Assembly (NCBI RefSeq): GCF_019880635.1
Contig: NZ_JAINVX010000002.1
Span: 434,001 to 498,000 of the forward strand
From: Hanstruepera marina
GTDB lineage: Bacteria; Bacteroidota; Bacteroidia; Flavobacteriales; Flavobacteriaceae
DNA: 64,000 bases
Direction of reading: 5' to 3'
The notes beneath the pieces are model-generated. The model saw nothing but the letters and a program-made list of their open reading frames with translations, was not told the DNA's origin and ran no database searches. The translations under genes and the position numbers were made by a program. This document shows, in pieces, positions 44,925 through 53,270 of the stretch (position 1 is the stretch's first letter; every line of letters begins with the position of its first letter).

Positions 44925-45701
44925 ATGATGAATTCAATGACAGATACCGTAAAGCACTTACTTATAATAAATGTTGTTATGTTTATTGGTACACTAACTG
45001 TTGGAGGTGCGCCAATTGGTAGTAACGAGTTGTTTTACGAGTGGTTTGCCTTGCATTTTCCACAAAACGAAATGTTTAAGCCCTGGCAAATTATAACACA
45101 TATGTTTATGCATGGTGGTTTTATGCATATTTTCTTTAATATGTTTGCTTTATGGATGTTTGGTACAGCTGTTGAGCAGCGATTTGGTAGTAAAAAGTTT
45201 TTGTTTTTCTACATATCCTCTGGACTTGGTGCAGCCTTGTTAATGATTGGGTATTACTATTTTCAGTTTTATTCCGGTATGTCTGTGTTAAATGAAGCTG
45301 GTCTTGACCAAGCACAAACTATGAGTACTTTAAAATCGGGATATAATATGTATGATACACGTTGGACTCAACATTTAAGCCAAGAGCAACTGCAGAACTT
45401 TGTTGGTGTTTTTAATAGTACTATGGTTGGTGCATCTGGAGCTATTATGGGTGTTTTAGTGGCCTTTGGAATGCTCTATCCAGAATCTAAACTTATGCTC
45501 ATATTTTTACCAATTCCCATAAAAGCGAAATATTTTATTCCTGGTATTATTGGGTTAGATTTGATTTCGGCACTTACAGGTCAATCGTTTTTCAGCCCAA
45601 GCAACACAGCATATATGGCACATATTGGCGGTGCATTAACCGGATTTTTAATTATGTGGTATTGGAAGAAAACGCAGTTTAATAAAAATAGATGGAATTA
45701 A
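44925..45701 (+). CDS. Rhomboid-family intramembrane serine protease (first of two)
   Basis: Inner-membrane serine protease, 258 residues, about six helices. Catalytic Ser in VGASGAIMGVLVAF near 170 and catalytic His in AYMAHIGGALTGF near 232 are both present; the loop-1 motif is MHIFFNMFALWMFGTAVE. It starts 8 bases after mutL and is followed by a second rhomboid 1 base later. Substrate unknown. Two possible starts (MMNS and MTDT) differ by five residues. Confidence 0.92.
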   Translation: MMNSMTDTVKHLLIINVVMFIGTLTVGGAPIGSNELFYEWFALHFPQNEMFKPWQIITHMFMHGGFMHIFFNMFALWMFGTAVEQRFGSKKFLFFYISSGLGAALLMIGYYYFQFYSGMSVLNEAGLDQAQTMSTLKSGYNMYDTRWTQHLSQEQLQNFVGVFNSTMVGASGAIMGVLVAFGMLYPESKLMLIFLPIPIKAKYFIPGIIGLDLISALTGQSFFSPSNTAYMAHIGGALTGFLIMWYWKKTQFNKNRWN

Positions 45702-45702
45702 T

Positions 45703-46587
45703 ATGACATCGCTTAATCACGACATACAAGACAAATTAAAACGCCTTAATGTTTTTGAAAAGCTTATAGTGGTCAACTTGGTTGTGTTTATTATAGCCTT
45801 GTTGTTAAGAAATGTTTTCAGCTTAAGTCTTAATTGGTTTGAACTACCTAGTGCTTTTAGCGATTTTATTTTGCAACCTTGGACAGTTGTTACATACGCC
45901 TTTGTACATTACGATTTTTGGCACTTTGCTTTCAATATGCTGTGGCTGTATTTTATAGGCAATATGTTTTCCAATTTGTTTAATGCCAAAATGGGCTTGA
46001 ATGTTTATTTTTTGGGAGCCATTTTTGGCGGATTACTTTTTCTTTTAGGGTATAATATGTTTCCAGACCTATTTCCAAATAAATCGCGATTGGTTGGTGC
46101 CTCGGCTGCTGTAAGAGCATTATTAATATTCCTTTGTGCCTATATGCCTAAAATGGAAGTTCGGTTTTTTACATTCAATATAAAGCTATGGTATATAGGT
46201 GTTGCAATTGTCATTTTTGATGTTTTGGGCGTGTTTGCCGGAATTAAAGATCCAATATTAGGCAATGCAGGAGGCAATTTAGCACATCTTGGAGGTGCGT
46301 TGTTGGGTTATTTTTATGCCAAGCAGCTATTGAAAGGTCAGGATATAGGCAAAGGTTTTGAAAAAATGATGGATAGCCTGTCTAGCCTCTTTAAAAAACG
46401 TGAGAAGTCAAATTTAAAAACAGTTCATCGTAAAAAACCTGGAAAGGTAGCAGGCTATACTAAAGCGGAATTTAACGAGTTTAATAAGCAAAAGAAGATT
46501 GATTTAATTTTAGATAAGATAAGTAAGAGCGGTTATGATAGTTTGACTGCTGATGAGAAGGAATTCTTATTTAAAGCTGGTAAGTAA
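45703..46587 (+). CDS. Rhomboid-family intramembrane serine protease (second of two)
   Basis: A 294-residue rhomboid-like protein. Six helices in the first 215 residues; catalytic Ser in LVGASAAVRALLI near 133 (GxSA instead of GxSG) and catalytic His in GGNLAHLGGALLGY near 193. A basic soluble tail follows (about 220-294; KSNLKTVHRKKPGKVAGYTK), with a C-terminal GYDSLTADEKEFLFKAGK like that of other bacteroidal rhomboids. Tandem with the preceding rhomboid (1-base gap) and followed 2 bases later by an EEP gene, so likely one unit. Confidence 0.9.
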   Translation: MTSLNHDIQDKLKRLNVFEKLIVVNLVVFIIALLLRNVFSLSLNWFELPSAFSDFILQPWTVVTYAFVHYDFWHFAFNMLWLYFIGNMFSNLFNAKMGLNVYFLGAIFGGLLFLLGYNMFPDLFPNKSRLVGASAAVRALLIFLCAYMPKMEVRFFTFNIKLWYIGVAIVIFDVLGVFAGIKDPILGNAGGNLAHLGGALLGYFYAKQLLKGQDIGKGFEKMMDSLSSLFKKREKSNLKTVHRKKPGKVAGYTKAEFNEFNKQKKIDLILDKISKSGYDSLTADEKEFLFKAGK

Positions 46588-46589
46588 GT

Positions 46590-47615
46590 ATGAAAAACTT
46601 AAAGCTAATAGACAAAATTATTTACCTTATTAACGGTCTGTTGGCATTTATGTTATTGTTATCGTATTGCTTGCCGTTAGTTCCTCCAAAAACTTTCCCC
46701 ATACTGTCTGTATTGAGTTTGGGTGTACCATTTCTTATTATTATAAACATTATTTTTTTCTTCTATTGGCTAGTTAAACTAAAAAAACAGCTATCTATTT
46801 CTTTTGTGGTACTGCTAATAGGCTATTTCGCTTTCGGATCACTTTATAAGTTTTCAAATTCTGAATATGCAAAAAGCAGTAATGATTTAGAAGTGATGAA
46901 TTACAACGTCCGACTTTTCAATTTATACGATTGGATTCCAGAGAAAGATATGGTAGGTGAAATGACCAATCTTATAAAAAAACAAAACCCAGATGTTTTA
47001 AGCATTCAGGAGTTTCATCCGCATAATGATTTAGATTTATCGTTTTTCAAGTATAAATTTGAAAAGCTTTCTGGTAAAAAGGTCAAATATGGTCAGGCCA
47101 TTTTTTCGCAGTATCCTATAATTAATTCGGGTTCTATAGAATTTCCAAACACCTCCAATAATGCTATATTTATTGATATTGTAAAACATGAAGATACCTT
47201 GCGAATATATAATATACACTTGCAATCTATGCGTATAGATGCTAATGTTGACAAGTTAAAACAAGAAGATTCTGAACGCTTATTTAAACGTGTTGAACGT
47301 ACATTTGAAATGCAGCAATCTCAAGCGGAATTGTTTTTAGAGCACAAGACTAAATGTCCATATCAAATGATAATTTGTGGTGATTTCAATAACACGTCAT
47401 TTTCCTATGTTTACAATGCCATTCGTGGCGATTTGGTTGACACATTTAAGGAATCTGGCAATGGATTTGGAAGAACTTATGATTTTAAATTTTTTCCCAT
47501 TCGAATTGATTTTATTTTAAGCGATCCATCGTTTGAAGTTAAAGACTTCAAAACATTTGACGAACACTATTCTGATCATTATCCCATTTCAGCCACTTTA
47601 CAATTACATCAATAA
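46590..47615 (+). CDS. Endonuclease/exonuclease/phosphatase-fold membrane-anchored protein
   Basis: A 341-residue protein with three N-terminal helices (about 7-30, 40-65, 72-90) and a C-terminal EEP domain (about 100-341): VMNYNVRLFNLYDWI, NPDVLSIQEFHPH (metal Glu), YNIHLQSMRIDA, MIICGDFNNTSFSYVY (metal Asp/Asn), and SDHYPISATL (catalytic His). The family includes phosphodiesterases and lipases (sphingomyelinase-like). Here the active domain follows the helices, so it would be periplasmic or cytosolic depending on topology. The last 12 bases overlap the convergent DUF6122 gene. Starts 2 bases after the second rhomboid. Confidence 0.87.
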   Translation: MKNLKLIDKIIYLINGLLAFMLLLSYCLPLVPPKTFPILSVLSLGVPFLIIINIIFFFYWLVKLKKQLSISFVVLLIGYFAFGSLYKFSNSEYAKSSNDLEVMNYNVRLFNLYDWIPEKDMVGEMTNLIKKQNPDVLSIQEFHPHNDLDLSFFKYKFEKLSGKKVKYGQAIFSQYPIINSGSIEFPNTSNNAIFIDIVKHEDTLRIYNIHLQSMRIDANVDKLKQEDSERLFKRVERTFEMQQSQAELFLEHKTKCPYQMIICGDFNNTSFSYVYNAIRGDLVDTFKESGNGFGRTYDFKFFPIRIDFILSDPSFEVKDFKTFDEHYSDHYPISATLQLHQ

Positions 47616-47912
47616 ACAATCGGCTGTATCGGCAATAATATGGCAAACCAAACCTAGTCCAATTAATCGGGTTTGTTTTGGGAATAATAGTAGAATATAA
47701 ATTGCTATCGCCCAATATGAATGTAAGGGATGAAAATTAATACTACATCTATTCGGGTCAAATATAGGGGTGGCCAAAAGGTGATCTAAATCAATCAACA
47801 TGCCTGCAATCATAATCGCATAAGCCATGATAACTTTCTTGGGATAAAATTTTAAAGCTATAAATAGCGGAAGTAAAACATGTAAACCGTAGTGAACTAA
47901 AACCTGTGTCAT
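47604..47912 (-). CDS. DUF6122 membrane protein
   Basis: A 102-residue protein with about four helices. The block YAIMIAGMLIDLDHLLATP and NPLHSY-like FHPLHSYWAI carry paired Asp and His residues, resembling the metal-dependent membrane hydrolase family LexA-binding/YdjM-type, a weak analogy; DUF6122 is the better label. The start overlaps the WbqC stop by 4 bases. Its tail overlaps the EEP gene by 12 bases. Confidence 0.75.
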   Translation of the reverse strand: MTQVLVHYGLHVLLPLFIALKFYPKKVIMAYAIMIAGMLIDLDHLLATPIFDPNRCSINFHPLHSYWAIAIYILLLFPKQTRLIGLGLVCHIIADTADCLLM

Positions 47913-48532
47913 AGTTCTAAAAGTGACTGGTTTTGCAAGTAATTTAACGTATTTGGTCCTTCATTAAACAATAAGTCAAGGATACTTAAATTGCTAATAA
48001 AGCCATGCTTGTCATTAAAAACTTGAGTATAGGGTTCAAAATGTTTTGGCTTTTCCTGTTTAGCATTCACCAGATGACGATAATCTAACTTGTTAGCCAC
48101 TGTTTTTTCATACACTTCTGTTTTTGAAATAGATAATTCAAGTTGTAGGCAGTCACAAATAGTTTTAAAACACTTTAAGTTAAAATCTAATAGAAACTCA
48201 ACCTGGGTTTGATAAAGTGGAGCAATGTCATCTTCATAAAATTCAAAAAAAGGGGAGGTGCGATATGCAGACTCTAGCGATTTCCAATGGTTTAATTGCC
48301 ATTTTTCAGCATTGTAAACCCTGACATCGCGATATTTTTGACGTTTCTTTTGTGTATGGATTACAGGAATATTGAGCGATAACTTGCCATTGGCACCATA
48401 AATATACGCACGGTTTCTATACGTCTGTTTCTGGAAGTTGTCATCCATTTCAAAACAAACCGTATCAGCTTGTATAATAGCAGCAAAGTGTGCTATATTG
48501 GATAAATAAGTTGGATGGATGAGTATATCCAT
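47909..48532 (-). CDS. WbqC-like family protein
   Basis: A 207-residue cytosolic protein of the WbqC family: IHPTYLSNIAHFAAIIQADT at the N-terminus, ETDDNFQKQTYRNRAYIYG-like block (EMDDNFQKQTYRNRAYI), LSLNIPVIH, and HWKSLESAYRTSPFFEFYED. WbqC-type proteins occur in polysaccharide gene clusters and elsewhere; activity unproven. Here it is downstream of lepB by 8 bases in the conserved par-dapB-lepB cluster, so it may serve the cell envelope. Confidence 0.88.
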   Translation of the reverse strand: MDILIHPTYLSNIAHFAAIIQADTVCFEMDDNFQKQTYRNRAYIYGANGKLSLNIPVIHTQKKRQKYRDVRVYNAEKWQLNHWKSLESAYRTSPFFEFYEDDIAPLYQTQVEFLLDFNLKCFKTICDCLQLELSISKTEVYEKTVANKLDYRHLVNAKQEKPKHFEPYTQVFNDKHGFISNLSILDLLFNEGPNTLNYLQNQSLLEL

Positions 48533-48540
48533 ATAACAAA

Positions 48541-50136
48541 TTAGCTATTCGCTTTTTTATGTTTACGCCATTTGCTGAAACCAAACCAACCCGCTAGTAA
48601 GATTAAAAATGGAATAAAGTAAGATGTTGGTTTTCCACTACCATTTACTGTGGTAAACAAGCGTTCCCAACGAATTTTTTCTTTAATACCTTTGCCGTTT
48701 GTATTCCAACTCATCCAAATAAATACAGGCTTACCCACAACATGATCGAATGGTACAAATCCCCAAGACCTTGCATCTAAAGAGTTGTGGCGGTTATCAC
48801 CCATTAACCAGTAATAGTCTTTTTCAAACGTATAAGAATTGGCCAATTCACCATTAATAAATATTTGATTGCCTTTAACTTGTAAGGTGTTGTTTTCGTA
48901 TTCCGTAATAATGCGTTTATAGAGTGGGAGCACATCTAAATTGAGTTTTACGGTAACTCCTGCTTTTGGTATATAAAGCGGACCTAGCCAATCATTATTC
49001 CAACTGTAATTTGGGTCGTGAGGAAATACACTTGTTTCGCGTTCACCTTTTTCACGTTTTAAAGGCTCAATACTTTTTACATTAGGATGATTTTTAAATT
49101 TATCAAGACTTTCTTGGCAAATACCTGGAAAGTAACTCATGGAATAATCCTGATTGTACTGTGGAAAGTCTGTAATATTATAGCGGTTAGCCAATAAATA
49201 GTTATTAAATGGCCCGTTTTTTGTTTCTACTTTATATGAAAATTGAGGCTTGGCACGATCGGGCAATACGTTTTGCTTACCATTAATATAAACATAACCA
49301 TCACGAACCTCAAGCGAATCTCCAGGTAAGCCTACGCAGCGCTTAACATAGTTGGTTTTTTTATCTATAGGTTTGTAATAATTTCTATCGGCTTGCTTGT
49401 ACATATTGTATAAGGTATCTACAGGCCAGTTAAACACTACAATATCGTTATGCTCGATTTCCTGAAACCCAGGCATACGCATGTAGGGTAATGAGAATTT
49501 ATTGATAAACGAAGTATTCTTTTTGTTCACATCATCATCATATAAATACGATTTTTTATTTAAAATAGGAATCGTGTCATGTACCATAGGTGCTGAAACA
49601 GCTGTCATAGGCACTCGTGCACCATAATGAAACTTACTTACAAATAAGAAATCACCTACCAATAATGATTTTTCTAGCGACGATGTCGGTATAGTGTACG
49701 GTTGAATAAAATAGGTATGTACAATAGTAGCGGCTACAATGGCAAATAGAATAGAGCTTACCCAATCTCCAGCTGCAGATTGAGGGTGTAAACTTCTATC
49801 TTTTACGTGTTCAACATCTAGAGCGTAGTTAATGTAGTAGTTATAAAAGCCTAATGTTATAATAGCGAGAATAGTATCGGTAGTAGAATTTTTACCAAAA
49901 CTTCTAGCGGTTTCAACCCATATTACGGGAAACATAATAAGGTTCACAATAGGAAGGAATAATAAAATAGTCCAATACCAAGGGCGATTAATAATCTTCA
50001 TTAGTACTACCGCATTATATATCGGTACAAATGCTTCCCAAGCTTGACGATTGGCCTTTTGGTAGAGTTTCCAAGTTCCTAAACCATGTATGATTTGAAT
50101 ACTTATAAATACGATTAACAATTCAGTAAATGTCAT
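48541..50136 (-). CDS. lepB: Signal peptidase I with N-terminal membrane extension
   Basis: Removes signal peptides of Sec-exported proteins at the inner membrane (EC 3.4.21.89). At 531 residues it is much longer than usual. Residues about 1-105 hold three extra helices (TFTELLIVFISIQIIHGLGT, RPWYWTILLFLPIVNLIMF region, TDTILAIITLGFYNYYINYA). After the normal anchor come the catalytic Ser153 (TIPTSSLEKSLLVGD) and catalytic Lys near 264 (VKRCVGLPGDSLEV), then DGYVYINGK and the C-terminal box GDNRHNSLDARSWGFVP. A long insert (about 290-420) separates the last boxes. Such large forms are known in Bacteroidota. Operon: dapB upstream, WbqC downstream. Confidence 0.94.
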   Translation of the reverse strand: MTFTELLIVFISIQIIHGLGTWKLYQKANRQAWEAFVPIYNAVVLMKIINRPWYWTILLFLPIVNLIMFPVIWVETARSFGKNSTTDTILAIITLGFYNYYINYALDVEHVKDRSLHPQSAAGDWVSSILFAIVAATIVHTYFIQPYTIPTSSLEKSLLVGDFLFVSKFHYGARVPMTAVSAPMVHDTIPILNKKSYLYDDDVNKKNTSFINKFSLPYMRMPGFQEIEHNDIVVFNWPVDTLYNMYKQADRNYYKPIDKKTNYVKRCVGLPGDSLEVRDGYVYINGKQNVLPDRAKPQFSYKVETKNGPFNNYLLANRYNITDFPQYNQDYSMSYFPGICQESLDKFKNHPNVKSIEPLKREKGERETSVFPHDPNYSWNNDWLGPLYIPKAGVTVKLNLDVLPLYKRIITEYENNTLQVKGNQIFINGELANSYTFEKDYYWLMGDNRHNSLDARSWGFVPFDHVVGKPVFIWMSWNTNGKGIKEKIRWERLFTTVNGSGKPTSYFIPFLILLAGWFGFSKWRKHKKANS

Positions 50137-50202
50137 ATTCGTTTATTTTTATTGTTATAATTAGTTTGCTTAAGCAACCAATTGTTACAAGTTTATGTTT
50201 AA

Positions 50203-50904
50203 TTAACCAATGTTTAACACATCTTTCATGCTAAACACACCAGTTTTACCCAATAACCATTCGGCAGCAATAACAGCACCTAATGCAAAACCTTCTCTAT
50301 TATGGGCCACGTGTTCTATTTTTATACTATCGGTTTCGCTACTATAATTAATACTGTGAGTACCTGGTACATCAGGAATACGTTTTGCATTAATAGGTAA
50401 GGCTTTTTCTTCAGATGATTCCAAACTCCATTTGGAGTAGTCGTCATGCTCATTAATAATACTTTCGGCTAAAGTAATGGCAGTACCGCTAGGCGCATCT
50501 AATTTTTGGGTATGATGAATTTCCTCCATTGAAACTTTATAATCAGATAAGCCATTCATCATTTTGGCCAGTTGTTTATTGAGTTCGAAAAAAATATTAA
50601 CGCCTAAACTAAAATTAGAAGCATAAATAAAAGCACCATCATGTTCGCGGCAAAAACGTAGGGCATCCTGATAATTATGAAGCCAACCTGTTGTTCCTGA
50701 AACGATGGGGATATTATGCTTAAAACAATTTATAATATTGTAAAAGGCTGCATCAGGTACGCTAAAGTCTATGGCAATATCTGCTTGAGTAATATCATAT
50801 CCACCTTCTTCAGAGGTTTTAATAACGATATCATGTCCGCGACTTATTGCAATTTTTTCAATGGTTTTGCCCATTTTACCGTAGCCTAACAATGCAATTT
50901 TCAT
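50203..50904 (-). CDS. dapB: 4-hydroxy-tetrahydrodipicolinate reductase
   Basis: Lysine and diaminopimelate synthesis (EC 1.17.1.8), NAD(P)H-dependent, cytosolic. 233 residues, slightly short of the E. coli enzyme, as usual in this phylum. Rossmann motif GYGKMG at 7-12, IAIDFSVPDAAFYNI, SGTTGW, then active-site His-His/Lys block EEIHHTQKLDAPSGTA. It starts 2 bases after the DUF5683 stop, between that gene and lepB in the par cluster. Confidence 0.96.
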   Translation of the reverse strand: MKIALLGYGKMGKTIEKIAISRGHDIVIKTSEEGGYDITQADIAIDFSVPDAAFYNIINCFKHNIPIVSGTTGWLHNYQDALRFCREHDGAFIYASNFSLGVNIFFELNKQLAKMMNGLSDYKVSMEEIHHTQKLDAPSGTAITLAESIINEHDDYSKWSLESSEEKALPINAKRIPDVPGTHSINYSSETDSIKIEHVAHNREGFALGAVIAAEWLLGKTGVFSMKDVLNIG

Positions 50905-50906
50905 GT

Positions 50907-51497
50907 TTAAAATTTAAAATTAAAGGTTAATCCTAAATCACCACTATTATCAAATTCGTTGATTTTATAATGTGGTTTAAACGATAAATTATCGTCTACG
51001 TTAAACTGTAATAAATGGGCATCAACATTAGCATCAATAATATTCAATACATAAATACCAATGGTTACCAACAATGAAATTTCTTGATTTCGCTGTAAGG
51101 TTTTTTGGGCTTCTATTAAGCCGGAATCTGTAATGGTGCCATAAAACTCATCATCAGTAAAACCTGCTAAACGCCTTTTATAGGCGTCGCGATACCGGTC
51201 ATACTCTTTACCATTATCAAAATAAAAATACAGACCCGTACCAAGCGCTGCATAAACTATAGGTATTTTCCAATACTTTTTATTATAGGCTTGTCCTAAA
51301 CCAGGAATTACCGCAGAATAGAAAGCTGCTCGTGAAGGTGCTAAAGGGTCTATTGGGTCTGTAACAACAGTTCCAGATTCCACAACGAGCGATTCATTAG
51401 ATTTTTTTTGTTTTTTATCCTCTTTACCATCTTGTGCAAAAGAAGGAAGAGAACAAAACAACATGAAAACAATTGCTATTGCGAATCTATTTAGCAC
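50907..51497 (-). CDS. DUF5683 exported protein
   Basis: A 196-residue protein with a signal peptide (1-21, ends PSFAQ). The Bacteroidota family DUF5683 core: SAVIPGLGQAYNKKYWKIPI, then AALGTGLYFYFDNGKEYDRY and DAYKRRL, and a C-terminal half with ILNIIDANVDAHLLQFNVDD. Two to three hydrophobic segments; possibly an outer-membrane or periplasmic small barrel. It overlaps parB by 11 bases and precedes dapB by 2 bases. Function unknown. Confidence 0.88.
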   Translation of the reverse strand: MLNRFAIAIVFMLFCSLPSFAQDGKEDKKQKKSNESLVVESGTVVTDPIDPLAPSRAAFYSAVIPGLGQAYNKKYWKIPIVYAALGTGLYFYFDNGKEYDRYRDAYKRRLAGFTDDEFYGTITDSGLIEAQKTLQRNQEISLLVTIGIYVLNIIDANVDAHLLQFNVDDNLSFKPHYKINEFDNSGDLGLTFNFKF

Positions 51498-52392
51498 GCT
51501 TAATAAGTTTTATTATACGATTAAAATCTTCTTCTGAATGGAACGGTATACTTATATTGCCCTTTCCATTGGCAGAAGCTTTAATGCTAATTTTATGACC
51601 AAAAAAATCTGAAAATTCCTTGATACCTTTTTTTACAAATTTAGGAGGTTCAACAGTGTTCTTTTCATGTTTTTTAGGGTTTTCATCATTCTGAAGTGAT
51701 CGCACCAAAGCCTCTGTATCTCGAACAGATAATTTATTTGTAATAATTTGTTCGTAGATATCTAGTTGTGTGCTTTGGTCTTCAATATTTATAATGGCAC
51801 GACCATGACCCATTGAAATAAACCCATCACGCATGCCTGTTTGGATAATGGGATCCAACTTTAGTAAGCGCAAATAATTAGCTATAGTTGAACGTTTTTT
51901 TCCAACACGTTCACTCATTTGTTCTTGAGTCAGATTAATTTCGTCTATTAAACGCTGATAGGATAAAGCAATTTCAATAGGATCTAAATCTTGGCGCTGG
52001 ATATTTTCAACAAGGGCCATTTCTAACGATTCCTGATCGTTGGCAATTCTTATGTAAGCCGGAATGGTTTCGAGGCCTATTAATTTTGAAGCCCTAAAAC
52101 GACGCTCTCCAGAAACTAATTGAAATTTATTGAACTCCAGTTTTCTTACCGTTATAGGTTGAATAACACCTAATTCTTTAATTGAGGAGGCTAATTCCCT
52201 TAAAGTTTCTTCATTAAAGTTCGTTCGTGGTTGAAACGGATTTATTTCAATACTATCAATATCTAACTCAACAATATTGCCAACAACTTTATCGGCATTT
52301 TTGTCTTGAGCAGAATTTATGTCGTTAGATGGATCTTTTAATAATGCTGAAAGTCCACGTCCTAATGCTTGTTTCTTCGTTGCCTTCGCCAT
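51487..52392 (-). CDS. parB: Chromosome-partitioning protein ParB
   Basis: ParB/Spo0J CTPase that binds parS and loads SMC. 301 residues. Start MAKATKKQALGRGLSALLKD (typical). N-terminal CTP-binding domain: DIDSIEINPFQPRTNF, ELGVIQPITVR, SGERRFRASKLIGLETIPAY (GERRFRA motif), ENIQRQDLDPIE. Helix-turn-helix: RVGKKRSTIANYLRLLKLDP. C-terminal dimerisation domain FFGHKISIKASANGKGNIS. Starts 2 bases after parA; overlaps DUF5683 by 11 bases. No perfect parS lies in this window. Confidence 0.96.
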   Translation of the reverse strand: MAKATKKQALGRGLSALLKDPSNDINSAQDKNADKVVGNIVELDIDSIEINPFQPRTNFNEETLRELASSIKELGVIQPITVRKLEFNKFQLVSGERRFRASKLIGLETIPAYIRIANDQESLEMALVENIQRQDLDPIEIALSYQRLIDEINLTQEQMSERVGKKRSTIANYLRLLKLDPIIQTGMRDGFISMGHGRAIINIEDQSTQLDIYEQIITNKLSVRDTEALVRSLQNDENPKKHEKNTVEPPKFVKKGIKEFSDFFGHKISIKASANGKGNISIPFHSEEDFNRIIKLIKRAK

Positions 52393-52394
52393 AA

Positions 52395-53159
52395 TTAGGA
52401 GTTTTTATTAATAATTTCTTTAGCCAAACTTAAATAATTACTGGCACCTTTACTACTGGCATCGTAATTTATAATGTTTTCACCATAACTTGGAGCTTCG
52501 CTTAAACGCACATTGCGCTGAATTATGGTTTGAAAAACCATATCGTTAAAATGCTTTTGCACTTCTTCTACAACTTGATTAGAAAGGCGTAAACGCGAAT
52601 CGTACATGGTTAGCAATAACCCTTCAATATCCAACTTTGGATTATGGACTTTTTGTACACTTTTTATAGTGTTTAACAATTTCCCTAACCCTTCTAATGC
52701 AAAATATTCACATTGAATAGGTATAATTACTGCATCAGAAGCTGTCAAGGCATTTAAAGTTAATAAACCTAAAGAAGGTGCGCAATCAATTAATACATAA
52801 TCGTAATCTTCTTTAATGTCTTCTAGTGCCTTTTTAAGCATATACTCGCGTTCGTCTTTATCAACTAGCTCAATTTCAATAGCTACTAAATCTATATGAG
52901 CAGGTATGATATCTAGATTTGGAGTAGAGGTTTGTACAATGGCTTCTTTGGCGTTATTGGTATGTTCCAATAACTGGTAGGTTCCAATTTCAACGGTTTC
53001 AACATCTATGCCCAAACCCGATGTCGCATTGGCTTGAGGATCGGCATCTATTAGTAATACTTTTTGTTCGAGTACACCTAGTGAAGCAGCTAAATTTACA
53101 GAAGTGGTGGTTTTTCCAACACCTCCTTTTTGGTTAGCAATTGCTATTATTTTACCCAT
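52395..53159 (-). CDS. parA: Chromosome-partitioning ATPase ParA/Soj
   Basis: Deviant Walker A ATPase that moves ParB-parS complexes. 254 residues. IAIANQKGGVGKTTTSVNLA (Walker A with the signature Lys), LLIDADPQANATSGLG (Walker A'), VLIDCAPSLGLLTLNAL (Walker B). First gene of the conserved run parA-parB-DUF5683-dapB-lepB-WbqC-DUF6122. The 100 bases upstream are A+T-rich; a TTAAC-AAAC-GTTAA inverted repeat is near 53223-53236. Confidence 0.97.
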   Translation of the reverse strand: MGKIIAIANQKGGVGKTTTSVNLAASLGVLEQKVLLIDADPQANATSGLGIDVETVEIGTYQLLEHTNNAKEAIVQTSTPNLDIIPAHIDLVAIEIELVDKDEREYMLKKALEDIKEDYDYVLIDCAPSLGLLTLNALTASDAVIIPIQCEYFALEGLGKLLNTIKSVQKVHNPKLDIEGLLLTMYDSRLRLSNQVVEEVQKHFNDMVFQTIIQRNVRLSEAPSYGENIINYDASSKGASNYLSLAKEIINKNS

Positions 53160-53270
53160 TAATCGATTTGGTTTAAATACGCGTAAAAATACAATTATTT
53201 GTGGGTTTAGAAAACGTAAGTTGTTAACAAACGTTAAACTGTTGTGGCTTAATATTTAGCTAGTTTTAAA

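Noticed and set aside
53160-53270. parS site next to parAB
   Set aside because: I searched by eye for TGTTnCACGTGAAACA-like sequence near parA and parB and found only a TTAAC-AAAC-GTTAA inverted repeat at 53223-53236, which does not fit parS.
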